From Cellulomonas shaoxiangyii (GTDB taxonomy: Bacteria; Actinomycetota; Actinomycetes; Actinomycetales; Cellulomonadaceae), in the NCBI RefSeq assembly GCF_004798685.1, contig NZ_CP039291.1:1054001-1118000 (forward strand): a DNA stretch of 64,000 bases, written 5' to 3'. The notes under the pieces are model-generated. The model saw nothing but the letters and a program-made list of their open reading frames with translations, was not told the origin of the DNA and searched no databases. Shown piece after piece: positions 20,376 through 36,956 of this stretch; position 1 is the stretch's first letter, and every line of letters starts with the position of its first letter. The position numbers were made by a program, and so were the translations under genes.

Positions 20376-22556
20376 GTGCCCACCCTTCCCCGGCCCGTGC
20401 TCTTCGGGGCGGCGTACTACCACGAGTACCAGCCGTCCCCCCGGCTCGAGCAGGACCTCGACCTGATGGCCGAGGCGGGCTTCTCCGTCATCCGCGTCGG
20501 GGAGTCCGTGTGGTCGACGTGGGAGCCCGAGGACGGGGTCCTCGACCTCGACTGGCTGCAGCCGGTCGTGGACGGCGCCCACGCGCGCGGGATCGCGACG
20601 GTCCTCGGCACGCCGACGTACGCCGTGCCGCCGTGGCTCGCGCGCAAGCACCCGGAGATCGCGGGGGAGAGCGCCACGGGGCGCCGCATCCCGTGGGGCG
20701 CGCGGCAGGAGGTCGACCTCACGCACCCGGCGTTCCGCTTCCACGCCGAGCGCGTGATCCGGGCCGTCGTCGGGCGGTACGCCGACCACCCCGGGGTCGT
20801 CGGGTTCCAGGTCGACAACGAGCCCGGCCTGCACCTGCTGCACAACCGGGGGGTGTTCCAGTCGTTCGTCGACCACCTGCGCCACACGTACGGCGACGTC
20901 GCCACGCTGAACCGCGAGTGGGGGCTCACCTACTGGTCGCACCGCCTGTCGACGTGGGGCGACCTGTGGACGCCCGACGGCAACAGCGCCCCGCAGTACG
21001 ACCTCGCGTGGCGCCGGTTCCAGGCCCGGCTCGTGAGCGAGTTCATCGCGTGGCAGGCGCAGGTCGTGCGCGAGTACGCGCGGGACGACCAGTTCGTCAC
21101 CACGTGCCTGGCGTACTCCCGTCCCGCCGTCGACGACCCCGACCTCACGGCGTCGCTCGACGTCACCGCGGGCAACCCGTACTACGCGATGCAGGACGCG
21201 CTCGCGCTGCCGTGGACGCCCGGGTCGCCGCAGGGGTGGACGACGTCCGGCACGTGGAGCGTCGTGCACAGCGCGGACCGCATGTACTCCTCCAAGCAGG
21301 CGCCGTTCCTCGTCACGGAGACCAACGCCGGGGCGATCGGCGGCCCGGCGGCGAACTTCCCCGCCTACGACGGGCAGTGGCGGCAGGTCGCGTGGGCCAT
21401 GGTGGCGCGCGGTGCCCGGATGATCGAGTACTGGCACTGGCACACGCTGCACCACGGGGCGGAGACGTACTGGGTCGGGGTCCTCCCGCACGACCAGCAG
21501 CCGGGCCGCGTCTACGACCAGCTCGCGGCGCTCGGCGCCGAGCTGCGCGCGGCCGGCGACGCGGTCGCGGGGCTCGTGCCCGACGCCGGCGTCGGCCTGC
21601 TGTGGTCCAACGCGTCGAAGTGGGCGCTGACCTTCCAGCCGTCGCTCGCCGACGGTGCGGAGCCCGACCCGCGCACGTACGAGCACGTGGTCGAGGCGTT
21701 CGCGCGCGGTGCCTTCGACGCGGGCGTGGGGGTGCGGATCCTGCACGACGTGCAGGTGACCGGCGAGGTGCCGCCCGGCGGCGACGGCCGGGTGCGCGGT
21801 GCGTCGGACGCGGCCGGGGGCCTGGACCCCGCGCAGGTCGCGCGTGAGCTGCCCGTGCTGCTCGTGCCGGCGCTCTACGTGGCGACCGACGCGCTGCTGG
21901 ACTGGCTCGGGGCGTACGCCGCGGCGGGCGGGCACCTCGTGCTCGGGCCCCGCACCGCGTACGCCGACCACGAGGCCCGGGCCCGGCTCGAGCGCAAGCC
22001 CGCGCGCCTGGCCGACGCCGCGGGCGTCGGCTACCAGGAGCTCACGAACCTGTCGGCACCGGTGCCCGTGCGGGCGACGGGGGACACCGGCCGGGACGGC
22101 CGGGGGGACCGTCCGGCGGACGGCCTGGTGCTCCCGCCCGGCGCGTGCGCGACCGGCTGGGTCGACGGGCTGCAGGCCGGTGGGCGGGCGCGCGTGCTCG
22201 TCGAGTACGAGCACCCCCACCTGGCCCGCTGGCCCGCGGTGACCACCGCCGGGCACGGTCGCGGCCGGGTCACCACGGTGGGTACCGTGCCGGACGCCGT
22301 GCTCGCCCGCGCGCTGCTGACGTGGCTGGCCCCGGCGGACGACGACTGGCGGCGCGCCGTGCGCCAGCCGGTGACCGTCCTGTCGGGGAAGTCGGCCGCG
22401 GGCCGGCGCGTGCGGTTCGTGCACAACTGGTCGTGGGAGCCGACGGCTCTCGCGGCCCCCGTCGCGGTGACCGACGCGTTGTCGGGGGCTGCCGTCGGCG
22501 CGGGCGAGCCGGTCGAGCTCGGGGCGTGGGACGTGCGGGTGCTCGTGGAGGTCTGA
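20376..22556 (+). CDS. GH42 beta-galactosidase
   Basis: 726 residues, no signal peptide, so it acts in the cytoplasm on imported galactosides. The catalytic acid/base is E149 (FQVDNEPG) and the nucleophile E315 (LVTETNAG); these line up with E141 and E312 of the Thermus GH42 enzyme. The TIM barrel is followed by a trimerisation domain (~400-620) and a C-terminal beta domain. GTG start after GAGAGGAC. Located at the end of the importer operon; its galactose could be handled by galT/galK 32 kb away. Confidence 0.92.
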   Translation: MPTLPRPVLFGAAYYHEYQPSPRLEQDLDLMAEAGFSVIRVGESVWSTWEPEDGVLDLDWLQPVVDGAHARGIATVLGTPTYAVPPWLARKHPEIAGESATGRRIPWGARQEVDLTHPAFRFHAERVIRAVVGRYADHPGVVGFQVDNEPGLHLLHNRGVFQSFVDHLRHTYGDVATLNREWGLTYWSHRLSTWGDLWTPDGNSAPQYDLAWRRFQARLVSEFIAWQAQVVREYARDDQFVTTCLAYSRPAVDDPDLTASLDVTAGNPYYAMQDALALPWTPGSPQGWTTSGTWSVVHSADRMYSSKQAPFLVTETNAGAIGGPAANFPAYDGQWRQVAWAMVARGARMIEYWHWHTLHHGAETYWVGVLPHDQQPGRVYDQLAALGAELRAAGDAVAGLVPDAGVGLLWSNASKWALTFQPSLADGAEPDPRTYEHVVEAFARGAFDAGVGVRILHDVQVTGEVPPGGDGRVRGASDAAGGLDPAQVARELPVLLVPALYVATDALLDWLGAYAAAGGHLVLGPRTAYADHEARARLERKPARLADAAGVGYQELTNLSAPVPVRATGDTGRDGRGDRPADGLVLPPGACATGWVDGLQAGGRARVLVEYEHPHLARWPAVTTAGHGRGRVTTVGTVPDAVLARALLTWLAPADDDWRRAVRQPVTVLSGKSAAGRRVRFVHNWSWEPTALAAPVAVTDALSGAAVGAGEPVELGAWDVRVLVEV

Positions 22557-22576
22557 CGGGCGGGAGGGAGGCGGAC

Positions 22577-22849
22577 GTGCGGGTGGCGGTGCGGGTGCGG
22601 CCCGGTGCGTCGCGCACGCGCGTCGGCGGCACGTACGGCGACCGGCTCGTCGTCGCGGTGACTGCGCGCGCCGTCGACGGTGCGGCGACCGCGGCGACGC
22701 TGCGGGCCGTCGCGGACGCGCTCGGCGTCCGGGCGCGGCACGTCGCGCTCGTGGCGGGCGCGACCAGCCGGGACAAGGTGCTCGAGGTCGAGGACACCGC
22801 GGTGACGCCCGACGTGCTGGCGCGGCTCGAGGCGGTGCGCGCGGGCTGA
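22577..22849 (+). CDS. DUF167 (YggU/UPF0235) family protein
   Basis: A 90-residue soluble protein with the family pattern: VRVRPGASRTRVGG at the N-terminus and VALVAGATSRDKVLEV near the end. Function is unknown across the family. The GTG start has GGGAGGG 9 nt upstream; it begins 20 bp after the GH42 stop and is probably cotranscribed, though with no evident functional link. Confidence 0.8.
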   Translation: MRVAVRVRPGASRTRVGGTYGDRLVVAVTARAVDGAATAATLRAVADALGVRARHVALVAGATSRDKVLEVEDTAVTPDVLARLEAVRAG

Positions 22850-22873
22850 GGCGGGAACGGGCGCGGCCTCAGC
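22845..22873. terminator. Bidirectional hairpin overlapping two convergent stop codons
   Basis: GCTGAGGC (22845-22852) pairs with GCCTCAGC (22866-22873). The arms contain the stop codons of the DUF167 gene and of the convergent phosphatase gene. Confidence 0.5.
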
Positions 22874-24188
22874 GGCGCCCCCGCATCGCGTCGCGCAGGA
22901 CCCCGAACACGTCGGTGTTGTCCTGCGACCGGGCCAGCCGGTCCGCACCCGGTCCCTCGGCGGTGAGCGGTGTCGACGCGCCCGTGTGCCCGCCGGTGGT
23001 CCAGTCCACCGTGAACTGCAGGTCGCTGCCGGCGACCGGGAACGGCCCGTCCTCGAGGCTGCGCGCCACCGCGGGGTCGGTGCTCGCGGGGTCGCCGGAC
23101 TCGTCCTCCGGGTCGACGTTCTCGACCGCGAGGCCCCCGGTCTCGTGGTCGCCCACGACGACGACCAGCGTGCCGCGGTGGCGGGCCGCGAAGTCGCGCA
23201 CGACGGCGACGGTCTCGTCGAACGCCTGCCCCGCCTGGAGCGTGCGCGGGGCGTTGTTGTTGTGCGCGAACTCGTCGATCGCCTCCTCCTCGACGAGGAG
23301 GAAGAAGCCGTGGCGGTCGTCGGAGAGCACGTCGAGCGCCTTGCGCGTCATGGTCGCGAGCGGGACGACGGGCGCGTACTCGTCGCCCTGCCCCTCGGGC
23401 GCCTGCTCGAACATCTCCTCGTTCGCGAACAGCCCGAGGATCCGGTCCGACCGCGTGGCGGCGAGCTCGTCGGCCGTCGTGACGTAGTCGTACCCGATGG
23501 CCTCCGCGCGCTCGACGAGGTTCCCGTGCCTGCCCTGGCTGACCTCCGGCCGGGGGTCGTCCGGGTCGTCCGGGTACGCGCCCTCGTCGCCCGCCGGGTA
23601 CCACCAGTCCTCGCCGCCGCCGAGGACGACGTCCGGTCGGGTGTCGTCCAGGTACTGGCGGGCGATCTCGCTCTGGTCGGCGCGGTCCGGCACGTGCGCC
23701 CCGAAGGCTGCCGGCGTGGCGTCGGTGACCTGCGCGGTCGTGACGAGCCCCGTCGCCTTGCGCTGCCGCTGCGCGAGCTCGAGGAGCGTCGGCACGGGCC
23801 TGCCGTCGACGTCGACGGACACCGCGCCGTTGTACGTGCGCACGCCGGTGGCGAACGCGGTGGCGCCGGCAGCGGAGTCCGTGACGGCCTCGTCGGGGTC
23901 CGCCGAGTCGGTCCGGGTCCAGCCCGCGTACCGCAGGCCGTCCATCGCCAGCTCGCCGTCCTGCCCCACGGTCGCGAGCCGGATCGCGTCGCGCGCCGCG
24001 ATGCTGAGCCCGTCCCCGACCAGCAGGACGACGTTGCGCGCGGCCGGCCCGGCGCCGCCGCGCCCGTGCTCCGGCTCGCTCCCGCCGGGCCGCCCGGTGT
24101 CGGTCAGCCCCGCCGCCCCGAGGCCGAGCGTGAGCGCGAGCGCCCCGCCGGCCGCGATCCTTCCTCGTCGTACGTCGCGCACGTGCAT
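22869..24188 (-). CDS. phoA: Alkaline phosphatase, PhoA type
   Basis: A 439-residue exported phosphomonoesterase. The nucleophile is S105 in AVTDSAAGATAFATGV; metal ligands are visible in LLVGDGLS, VEEEAIDEFAHNNN, VVGDHETGGL and TTGGHTG; an HVPDRADQ segment supplies the phosphate-binding arginine, as R166 does in E. coli PhoA. The N-terminus (VRRGRIAAGGALALTLGLG) looks like a signal or Tat-like peptide. GC-rich GGGGG precedes the ATG. No clear Pho box was found. It is divergent from the amylopullulanase gene, with 248 bp between them. Confidence 0.9.
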   Translation of the reverse strand: MHVRDVRRGRIAAGGALALTLGLGAAGLTDTGRPGGSEPEHGRGGAGPAARNVVLLVGDGLSIAARDAIRLATVGQDGELAMDGLRYAGWTRTDSADPDEAVTDSAAGATAFATGVRTYNGAVSVDVDGRPVPTLLELAQRQRKATGLVTTAQVTDATPAAFGAHVPDRADQSEIARQYLDDTRPDVVLGGGEDWWYPAGDEGAYPDDPDDPRPEVSQGRHGNLVERAEAIGYDYVTTADELAATRSDRILGLFANEEMFEQAPEGQGDEYAPVVPLATMTRKALDVLSDDRHGFFLLVEEEAIDEFAHNNNAPRTLQAGQAFDETVAVVRDFAARHRGTLVVVVGDHETGGLAVENVDPEDESGDPASTDPAVARSLEDGPFPVAGSDLQFTVDWTTGGHTGASTPLTAEGPGADRLARSQDNTDVFGVLRDAMRGRR

Positions 24189-24350
24189 CTGCCGCCCCCG
24201 TCGTCGAACTCCGTCGTTCACCGTGACGTCGGCCGGGCCCCGCGGGGTCCGCTGCCCCCCATGCTCGGCCGGACCCGGGCCGGCCCGCAAGGCCCCGGGC
24301 GGGCCCGTCCGGCCGCTCGCGTCGTCCGGATCGGCCGAGTTGCCGGGTGT

Positions 24351-24382
24351 GCTTGCTGAAAGTTGATGCAAGCGGTTACCGT
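24351..24382 (+). promoter_or_regulatory. Amylopullulanase promoter with MalR-like operator
   Basis: GCTTGC (24351-24356) and GCAAGC (24368-24373) form a perfect inverted repeat 11 bp apart. It overlaps a promoter: TTGCTG (24353-24358), 18-bp spacer, TACCGT (24377-24382). The reverse strand reads ACTTTCAGCAAG, resembling the MalR sites ahead of Streptomyces amylase genes. A maltose-responsive LacI-family repressor is therefore likely. Confidence 0.6.
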
Positions 24383-24436
24383 CGCGGGACTGCCCACCTT
24401 CCGGCACGACGTCGTGCCGTGACGAAGGAGTCCCCG

Positions 24437-30376
<5,940 letters not shown>

Positions 30377-30387
30377 CCTCTCCCGAC

Positions 30388-30435
30388 GGTGCGCCGGGTT
30401 CATGCCTTCGCGGCGTGAACCCGGCGCACCTGTCT
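30388..30435 (+). terminator. Terminator after the amylopullulanase gene
   Basis: A 19-bp stem with one wobble (left arm from 30388, right arm ending 30430) and a 5-nt TTCGC loop, followed by TGTCTGT. It is the clearest intrinsic terminator of the window. Confidence 0.85.
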
Positions 30436-30639
30436 GTCCCGGTGTGTGCGTGCTCGCAGGACCCGGTGCGCGCCGCGGCGGGGAGGACACGATGTGGTAA
30501 CGGGTGTTGCACCGACATAGGCTTCAGGTCTTGAATCCAACCGACGCCGCGTCGCGTCGGCGGCACCGCAGCCGCCACGACGACCGGACCGGGCAACGGG
30601 TGCCCGGGCCGACTGCGGCACGAGAAGGAGCGGACAACG

Positions 30640-31779
30640 ATGTCACTGGGTTGGAAGAAGACTGCGACCGGTCTGGTCACCGCGGGTCTGCTCGTCGGGT
30701 CGCTCGCCGCGTGCAGCCAGGAGCGGGACTCCGGCGGCGGCGACGCGGGCGGCGGCGAGACGGCGGCCGCCGAGGACACGCTGGTCGGGATCGCCATGCC
30801 CACCAAGAGCCTCGAGCGGTGGAACCGCGACGGCACGCACCTGGAGGAGCTCCTCCAGGGCGCCGAGTACGAGACGACGCTGCAGTACGCCGACAACAAG
30901 GTCGACCAGCAGCTCACGCAGATCGAGAACATGATCAACCAGGGCGCCGACGTCCTCGTCATCGCCCCGATCGACGGCACCACCCTCGGCCCGGTCCTCG
31001 ACCAGGCCGCGGAGCAGGACATCACCGTCATCGCGTACGACCGCCTCATCAACGACAGCGAGCACGTCGACTACTACGCGACGTTCGACAACTACGAGGT
31101 CGGCAAGATGCAGGGCGAGTTCATCGCCGAGCAGCTCGACCTCGAGGGCGGCGCCGGCCCGTTCAACCTCGAGCCGTTCGCCGGGTCCCCGGACGACAAC
31201 AACGCCAAGTTCTTCTTCTCCGGCGCGTGGGACGTCCTCAAGCCCTACGTCGACGGCGGCCAGCTCGTCGTGCCCTCGAACAAGGCGCCGGCGTCCAACG
31301 ACGACTGGCAGAGCATCGGCATCCAGGGCTGGGGCTCCGACGCCGCGCAGTCCGAGATGGAGAACCGCCTCAACTCGTTCTACGGCGGGGGCCAGCAGGT
31401 CGACGTCATCCTGTCGCCGAACGACTCGCTCGCGCTCGGCATCGCGCAGGCGCTCGCGGGCAACGGCTACGCGCCCGGCGACGAGTACCCGGTCCTGACC
31501 GGGCAGGACGCGGACCTCGCGAACGTGCAGAACATGATGGCCGGCAAGCAGTCCATGACGGTCTGGAAGGACACCCGCACGCTGGGCGACCAGGTCGCGA
31601 CGATGGTGCAGCAGATCGTCGCGGGCGAGGAGGTCGAGGTCAACGACGAGGAGACCTACGACAACGGCGTGAAGGTCGTCCCGACGTACCTCCTGCCGCC
31701 GGAGGTCGTCACGCCCGACACGGTGGAGTCCGCGCTCGTGGAGTCGGAGTTCTACACCGCGGACGACCTCGGCCTCTGA
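30640..31779 (+). CDS. chvE: Multiple monosaccharide ABC transporter substrate-binding lipoprotein
   Basis: 379 residues. Signal peptide with lipobox SLAAC; mature domain is the type I periplasmic-binding fold with [36 protein letters not shown] and [14 protein letters not shown], close to ChvE, which binds galactose, arabinose, glucose and similar sugars. AAGGAG is 9 nt before the ATG. A TAGGCT box at 30518-30523 could be the -10 with a ~110-nt leader. A hairpin before mmsA may keep the binder more abundant than the transporter. Confidence 0.93.
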   Translation: MSLGWKKTATGLVTAGLLVGSLAACSQERDSGGGDAGGGETAAAEDTLVGIAMPTKSLERWNRDGTHLEELLQGAEYETTLQYADNKVDQQLTQIENMINQGADVLVIAPIDGTTLGPVLDQAAEQDITVIAYDRLINDSEHVDYYATFDNYEVGKMQGEFIAEQLDLEGGAGPFNLEPFAGSPDDNNAKFFFSGAWDVLKPYVDGGQLVVPSNKAPASNDDWQSIGIQGWGSDAAQSEMENRLNSFYGGGQQVDVILSPNDSLALGIAQALAGNGYAPGDEYPVLTGQDADLANVQNMMAGKQSMTVWKDTRTLGDQVATMVQQIVAGEEVEVNDEETYDNGVKVVPTYLLPPEVVTPDTVESALVESEFYTADDLGL

Positions 31780-31823
31780 CGGGTCCGCACCACCCGCACC
31801 CATCGGAACCGGCACGGCCGGCC

Positions 31824-31858
31824 GGTCCCGGCCCCGCCCTCGGGCGAGGGCCGGGACC
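31824..31858 (+). terminator. Intra-operon hairpin between chvE and mmsA
   Basis: GGTCCCGGCC pairs with GGCCGGGACC across a loop that itself has CCC/GGG pairing. Partial terminators or RNA-stabilising hairpins are common after binding-protein genes and raise the binder-to-ATPase ratio. Confidence 0.55.
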
Positions 31859-31889
31859 CGCCGGCCCGCCCGGACCCCAGCGAGGACAC

Positions 31890-33433
<1,544 letters not shown>

Positions 33434-33437
<4 letters not shown>

Positions 33438-34669
33438 GCACCAGGACCGAGGTCAACATCTCCTCTCCGACGCCGCCGGACCTGCCGCGGCTGTCGATCG
33501 GGCAGCGCCTGCAGGGACTGGGCGGGAACGCGCGCCAGTACGGGATCTTCGGCGCGCTCATCGTCATCGTCCTGCTGTTCCAGGTGCTGACCGACGGCAA
33601 GCTCCTGCTCGCCAACAACGTCGCGGCGCTGTTCCAGCAGAACGCGTACGTCATGATCCTCGCGATCGGCATGGTCATGGTCATCGTGGCCGGCCACATC
33701 GACCTGTCGGTCGGGTCGGTCGTCGCGTTCGTCGGCGGCGTCGTCGCGGTGAGCATGCGCGACCACGACGTGCCGTGGGGCCTCGCGGTGCTGCTCGGCC
33801 TCGCCATCGGCTGCGTCGTCGGCGCGTGGCAGGGCTTCTGGGTCGCCTACGTCGGCATCCCGGCGTTCATCGTGACGCTGGCCGGCATGCTGGTCTTCCG
33901 CGGCCTCGCGCTCGCGGTCGTCGGCGAGACGGTCGCCGGCCTGCCGTCGTCCTTCATCAGCATCTCGAAGGGCTCGCTGCCCAACGTGCTCGGGTTCGCC
34001 GGCAACATGGACGTCGTCACCCTCGTCATCGGCGCGCTCGCGGTCGCGGCGATCGTCGTGTCGCAGCTGCGTGCCCGCCAGTCCCTGCGCAAGCACGACC
34101 TGCACGTCGAGGCCACGGGCCTGTTCGTGGCGAAGGTCGTGGCGATCGCGGCCGGCATCGGCGTCCTCACCGTCATCCTGTCGTTCTCGGCGGGCGGCAC
34201 GCCCGTCGTCCTCGTGCTGGTCGGCGTCCTGGTCGTCGCGTACTCGTTCCTCATGGGGCGCACGGTCTTCGGGCGGCACATCTACGCGATCGGCGGCAAC
34301 CGGCTCGCGGCGGGCCTGTCGGGCGTGAACACGCGGCGGGTCGACTTCTGGATCTTCGTCAACATGGGCCTGCTCGCCGGTGCGGCCGCGATCGTGACGA
34401 CGGCCCGCTCGGGGGCGGCCACCGCGCAGGCGGGCGCGAACTTCGAGCTCGACGCCATCGCCGCCTGCTTCATCGGCGGGGCCGCCGTCACCGGCGGCAT
34501 CGGCCGCATCTCCGGTGCCATCGTGGGTGCGCTCATCATGGGCGTGCTCAACATGGGCCTGTCGATCATGGCGGTCGACCCGTCGTGGCAGATGGTCATC
34601 AAGGGCCTCGTGCTCCTGCTCGCGGTGGCGTTCGACCTGCTCAACAAGCGGCGCGCGGGCACGCAGTAG
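33434..34669 (+). CDS. mmsB: Multiple monosaccharide ABC transporter permease
   Basis: 411 residues with about ten membrane helices of the BPD_transp_2 family. The motif [16 protein letters not shown] is the hallmark of RbsC/XylH/MmsB permeases. Forms the homodimeric channel for ChvE-delivered sugars. Starts in an ATGA overlap with mmsA. Confidence 0.95.
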
Positions 34670-34706
34670 CGCGTCGGCCGAGCGGGGGGACGGGTAGGTT
34701 GCCCGC

Positions 34707-36008
34707 GTGAGCAGGCGAGCGGCGGCAGCGGGCTCGCAGTCGTCCCTGCGGGAGGCCAACAAGGCGCTCGTGGTCTCGACGGTCCAGCGTTACGGCGGCC
34801 TCACCCAGGTCGAGCTCGCCGCCGCGACCGGCCTGTCGGCGGCGACGGTGTCGACGATCGTCCGCGACCTCCTGGCCGCGGGGGTCGTCGACACCGCCGT
34901 CACGACCCGCAGCGGGCGACGGGCGCAGATGGTCACCCTGGCCCGCCGCGTGGGCCTGGCCGTCGGCATCCAGATCGGGCACCGCCACCTGCGCGTCGTC
35001 CTGGGCGACTTCGCGCACGAGGTGGTCGCCGAGCAGACGCTGCCCCTGCCGCACGAGCACCGCTCGGACACGAGCCTCGACCGTGCGGCGCTGCTCGTGG
35101 TGGACCTCCTCGAGCGCATCGGCAGCGAGCTCGACGAGGTGGTCGGCATCGGGATCGGCGTGCCCGCGCCCGTCGACGCCAGCACCGGCATGGTGTCCGT
35201 GCCGGGCGTCCTGCGCGGGTGGGAGGGCGAGCACCTCGCGCAGGTCGTCGGCAAGCGGCTCGGCCGGCCCGTGCACGTCGACAACGACGCCAACCTCGGC
35301 GCGCTCGCGGAGTACACGCTCGGCGCGGCGCGCGGGTACCGCGACGCGGTGTACGTCCGGGCCTCCTACGGCACGGGCGCCGGCCTGGTCATCAACGGCC
35401 GCGTGCACCGCGGCTTCGCCGGCACGGCCGGCGAGATCGGCCACGTGCAGGTGGACCCGCAGGGGCTCATCTGCCGGTGCGGGTCGCGCGGGTGCCTCGA
35501 CACGGTGGTCGGCGCCGCCGCGCTCGTGGAGCCCCTGCGCGCGAGCCAGGGGCCGCTGACGCTGCGCGACGTCATCGCGCGCGCCCGCGCCGGCGACCCG
35601 GGCACCGCGCAGGTCGTCGCCGACGCGGGCGCCACCATCGGCGCCGTCGTCGCCGGCCTCGGCATGGCCGTGAACCCGCAGTGCGTCGTCGTCGGCGGGG
35701 AGCTCGCCGAGACGGGGGAGGTGCTCCTGCAGCCCATGCGGGAGGCGATCCGCCGCCGCGTGCTGCTCAACCAGATCGCCCCGCTCGAGGTCGTGCCGGC
35801 CGAGCTCGGGGCGCGCGCCGAGGTGGTCGGCGCGCTCGTGCTGGCGCTGCAGTCGGCCGACGTGCCGGCGCGCGTCGACGACACCGCGGACCTGTCGGTG
35901 GCGGCACCGCCGGGCGACGCCGGGGCCGGGGGGACGCCGGACGGCGAGCGCGACGAGGACCGGGACCAGGGCCAGGACGAGGACGAGAGACGGGCGGCCG
36001 TCGGTTGA
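34707..36008 (+). CDS. ROK-family transcriptional regulator
   Basis: 433 residues. N-terminal winged helix (LTQVELAAATGLSAATVSTIVRD, ~33-55), then a ROK kinase-like domain: DNDANLGALAEY and the zinc motif CRCGSRGCLDTVV. Such proteins (XylR/NagC type) bind sugars and repress transport genes. Immediately downstream of mmsB and upstream of an ABC ATPase, so both are candidate targets. TAGGTT (34695-34700) ends 6 nt before the GTG, so it is likely transcribed on its own as a leaderless mRNA. An acidic, low-complexity tail follows residue ~400. Confidence 0.9.
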   Translation: MSRRAAAAGSQSSLREANKALVVSTVQRYGGLTQVELAAATGLSAATVSTIVRDLLAAGVVDTAVTTRSGRRAQMVTLARRVGLAVGIQIGHRHLRVVLGDFAHEVVAEQTLPLPHEHRSDTSLDRAALLVVDLLERIGSELDEVVGIGIGVPAPVDASTGMVSVPGVLRGWEGEHLAQVVGKRLGRPVHVDNDANLGALAEYTLGAARGYRDAVYVRASYGTGAGLVINGRVHRGFAGTAGEIGHVQVDPQGLICRCGSRGCLDTVVGAAALVEPLRASQGPLTLRDVIARARAGDPGTAQVVADAGATIGAVVAGLGMAVNPQCVVVGGELAETGEVLLQPMREAIRRRVLLNQIAPLEVVPAELGARAEVVGALVLALQSADVPARVDDTADLSVAAPPGDAGAGGTPDGERDEDRDQGQDEDERRAAVG

Positions 36009-36033
36009 CGACGCCGGAGCGGGGGGATTCACT

Positions 36034-36048
36034 GCACGTGTCACGTGC
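36034..36048 (+). promoter_or_regulatory. 15-bp inverted repeat upstream of the ABC ATPase gene
   Basis: GCACGTG-T-CACGTGC, a perfect 7-1-7 inverted repeat, 25 bp before the ATG at 36074 and after the ROK stop. It may be an operator, plausibly for the ROK protein. Confidence 0.45.
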
Positions 36049-36073
36049 CCGACGGGGAGCAGGTGGACCGGAG

Positions 36074-36853
36074 ATGGTCGAGAGGACGCGCACGCCGCTG
36101 CTGTCGATGCGCGGCATCACCAAGCGGTACGGCGCCGTGGAGTCGCTGGTCGACGTGGACCTCGAGGTGCACGCCCACGAGGTCGTCGCGCTCGTCGGCG
36201 ACAACGGCGCGGGCAAGTCGACGCTCGCCAAGGTCGTCGCGGGCGTGGTGGTGCCCGACTCCGGGCTCGTGGAGGTCGACGGGGCGCCGGTGACGATCCC
36301 GAACCCCAAGGCCGCGCAGCGCCTCGGCGTCGCGACCGTCTTCCAGGACCTCGCGCTGTGCGACAACCTGGACGTCACGGCCAACCTGTTCCTCGGGCGT
36401 GAGATGCGCAGCGCCGGCGTGATGCAGGACAGCCGCATGGAGGCGATGGCCCGGTCGGTGCTGCGGGACCTCACCAGCCGGGTGCCGTCGGTGCGCACGC
36501 CGCTGTCGCACCTGTCGGCGGGCCAGCGCCAGTCCGTCGCCATCGCGCGCACGCTGCTCGGCTCGCCCCGGATCGTGGTGCTCGACGAGCCCACGGCGGC
36601 ACTGTCCGTCGCGCACACCGCGGAGGTGCTCACGTACATCGAGCGGCTGCGCGACCTCGGCCTCGGCGTCATCCTGATCAGCCACAACATGAACGACGTG
36701 CGCGCGGTCTCCGACCGCATCGAGGTGCTGCGGCACGGCCGCAACAACGGGTCGTTCGACGCCCAGACCGCGAGCTACGGGGAGATCATCGGAGCGATCA
36801 CGGGTGCCTCGCGCGTCGGCCGCCCGCTGCGCCCCGTGACCGCCGCGAGCTGA
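36074..36853 (+). CDS. Single-domain sugar ABC transporter ATPase (FrcA-like)
   Basis: 259 residues, one ABC domain: GDNGAGKST Walker A, HLSAGQRQSVAIART signature, [11 protein letters not shown]alker B and LISHNMNDV switch. Close in type to FrcA and to the first half of RbsA/XylG proteins, which supply sugar importers of the BPD_transp_2 class. No binding protein or permease is next to it apart from the chvE operon, which already has a double ATPase. It follows the ROK gene by 65 bp. It may serve a permease elsewhere or MmsB itself. Confidence 0.85.
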   Translation: MVERTRTPLLSMRGITKRYGAVESLVDVDLEVHAHEVVALVGDNGAGKSTLAKVVAGVVVPDSGLVEVDGAPVTIPNPKAAQRLGVATVFQDLALCDNLDVTANLFLGREMRSAGVMQDSRMEAMARSVLRDLTSRVPSVRTPLSHLSAGQRQSVAIARTLLGSPRIVVLDEPTAALSVAHTAEVLTYIERLRDLGLGVILISHNMNDVRAVSDRIEVLRHGRNNGSFDAQTASYGEIIGAITGASRVGRPLRPVTAAS

Positions 36854-36894
36854 GACCGGCCGCCGTCCCGGCCGCCCGTGCCGTGGACGCGCGA

Positions 36895-36937
36895 CCGCCC
36901 GCCGCGGCACCGGGACGACCGGTGCCGCGACGGGCGG
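36895..36937. terminator. Terminator after the ABC ATPase gene
   Basis: An 11-bp perfect stem (36903-36913 with 36919-36929, loop GACGA) that extends by 7 more pairs after one mismatch. It sits between convergent genes. Confidence 0.8.
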
Positions 36938-36956
36938 GCGCGCGAGCGGAGCGTCG

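Noticed and set aside
22869..24188. Pho box upstream of the alkaline phosphatase
   Set aside because: No pair of GTTCA-like direct repeats found in the 248-bp intergenic region.
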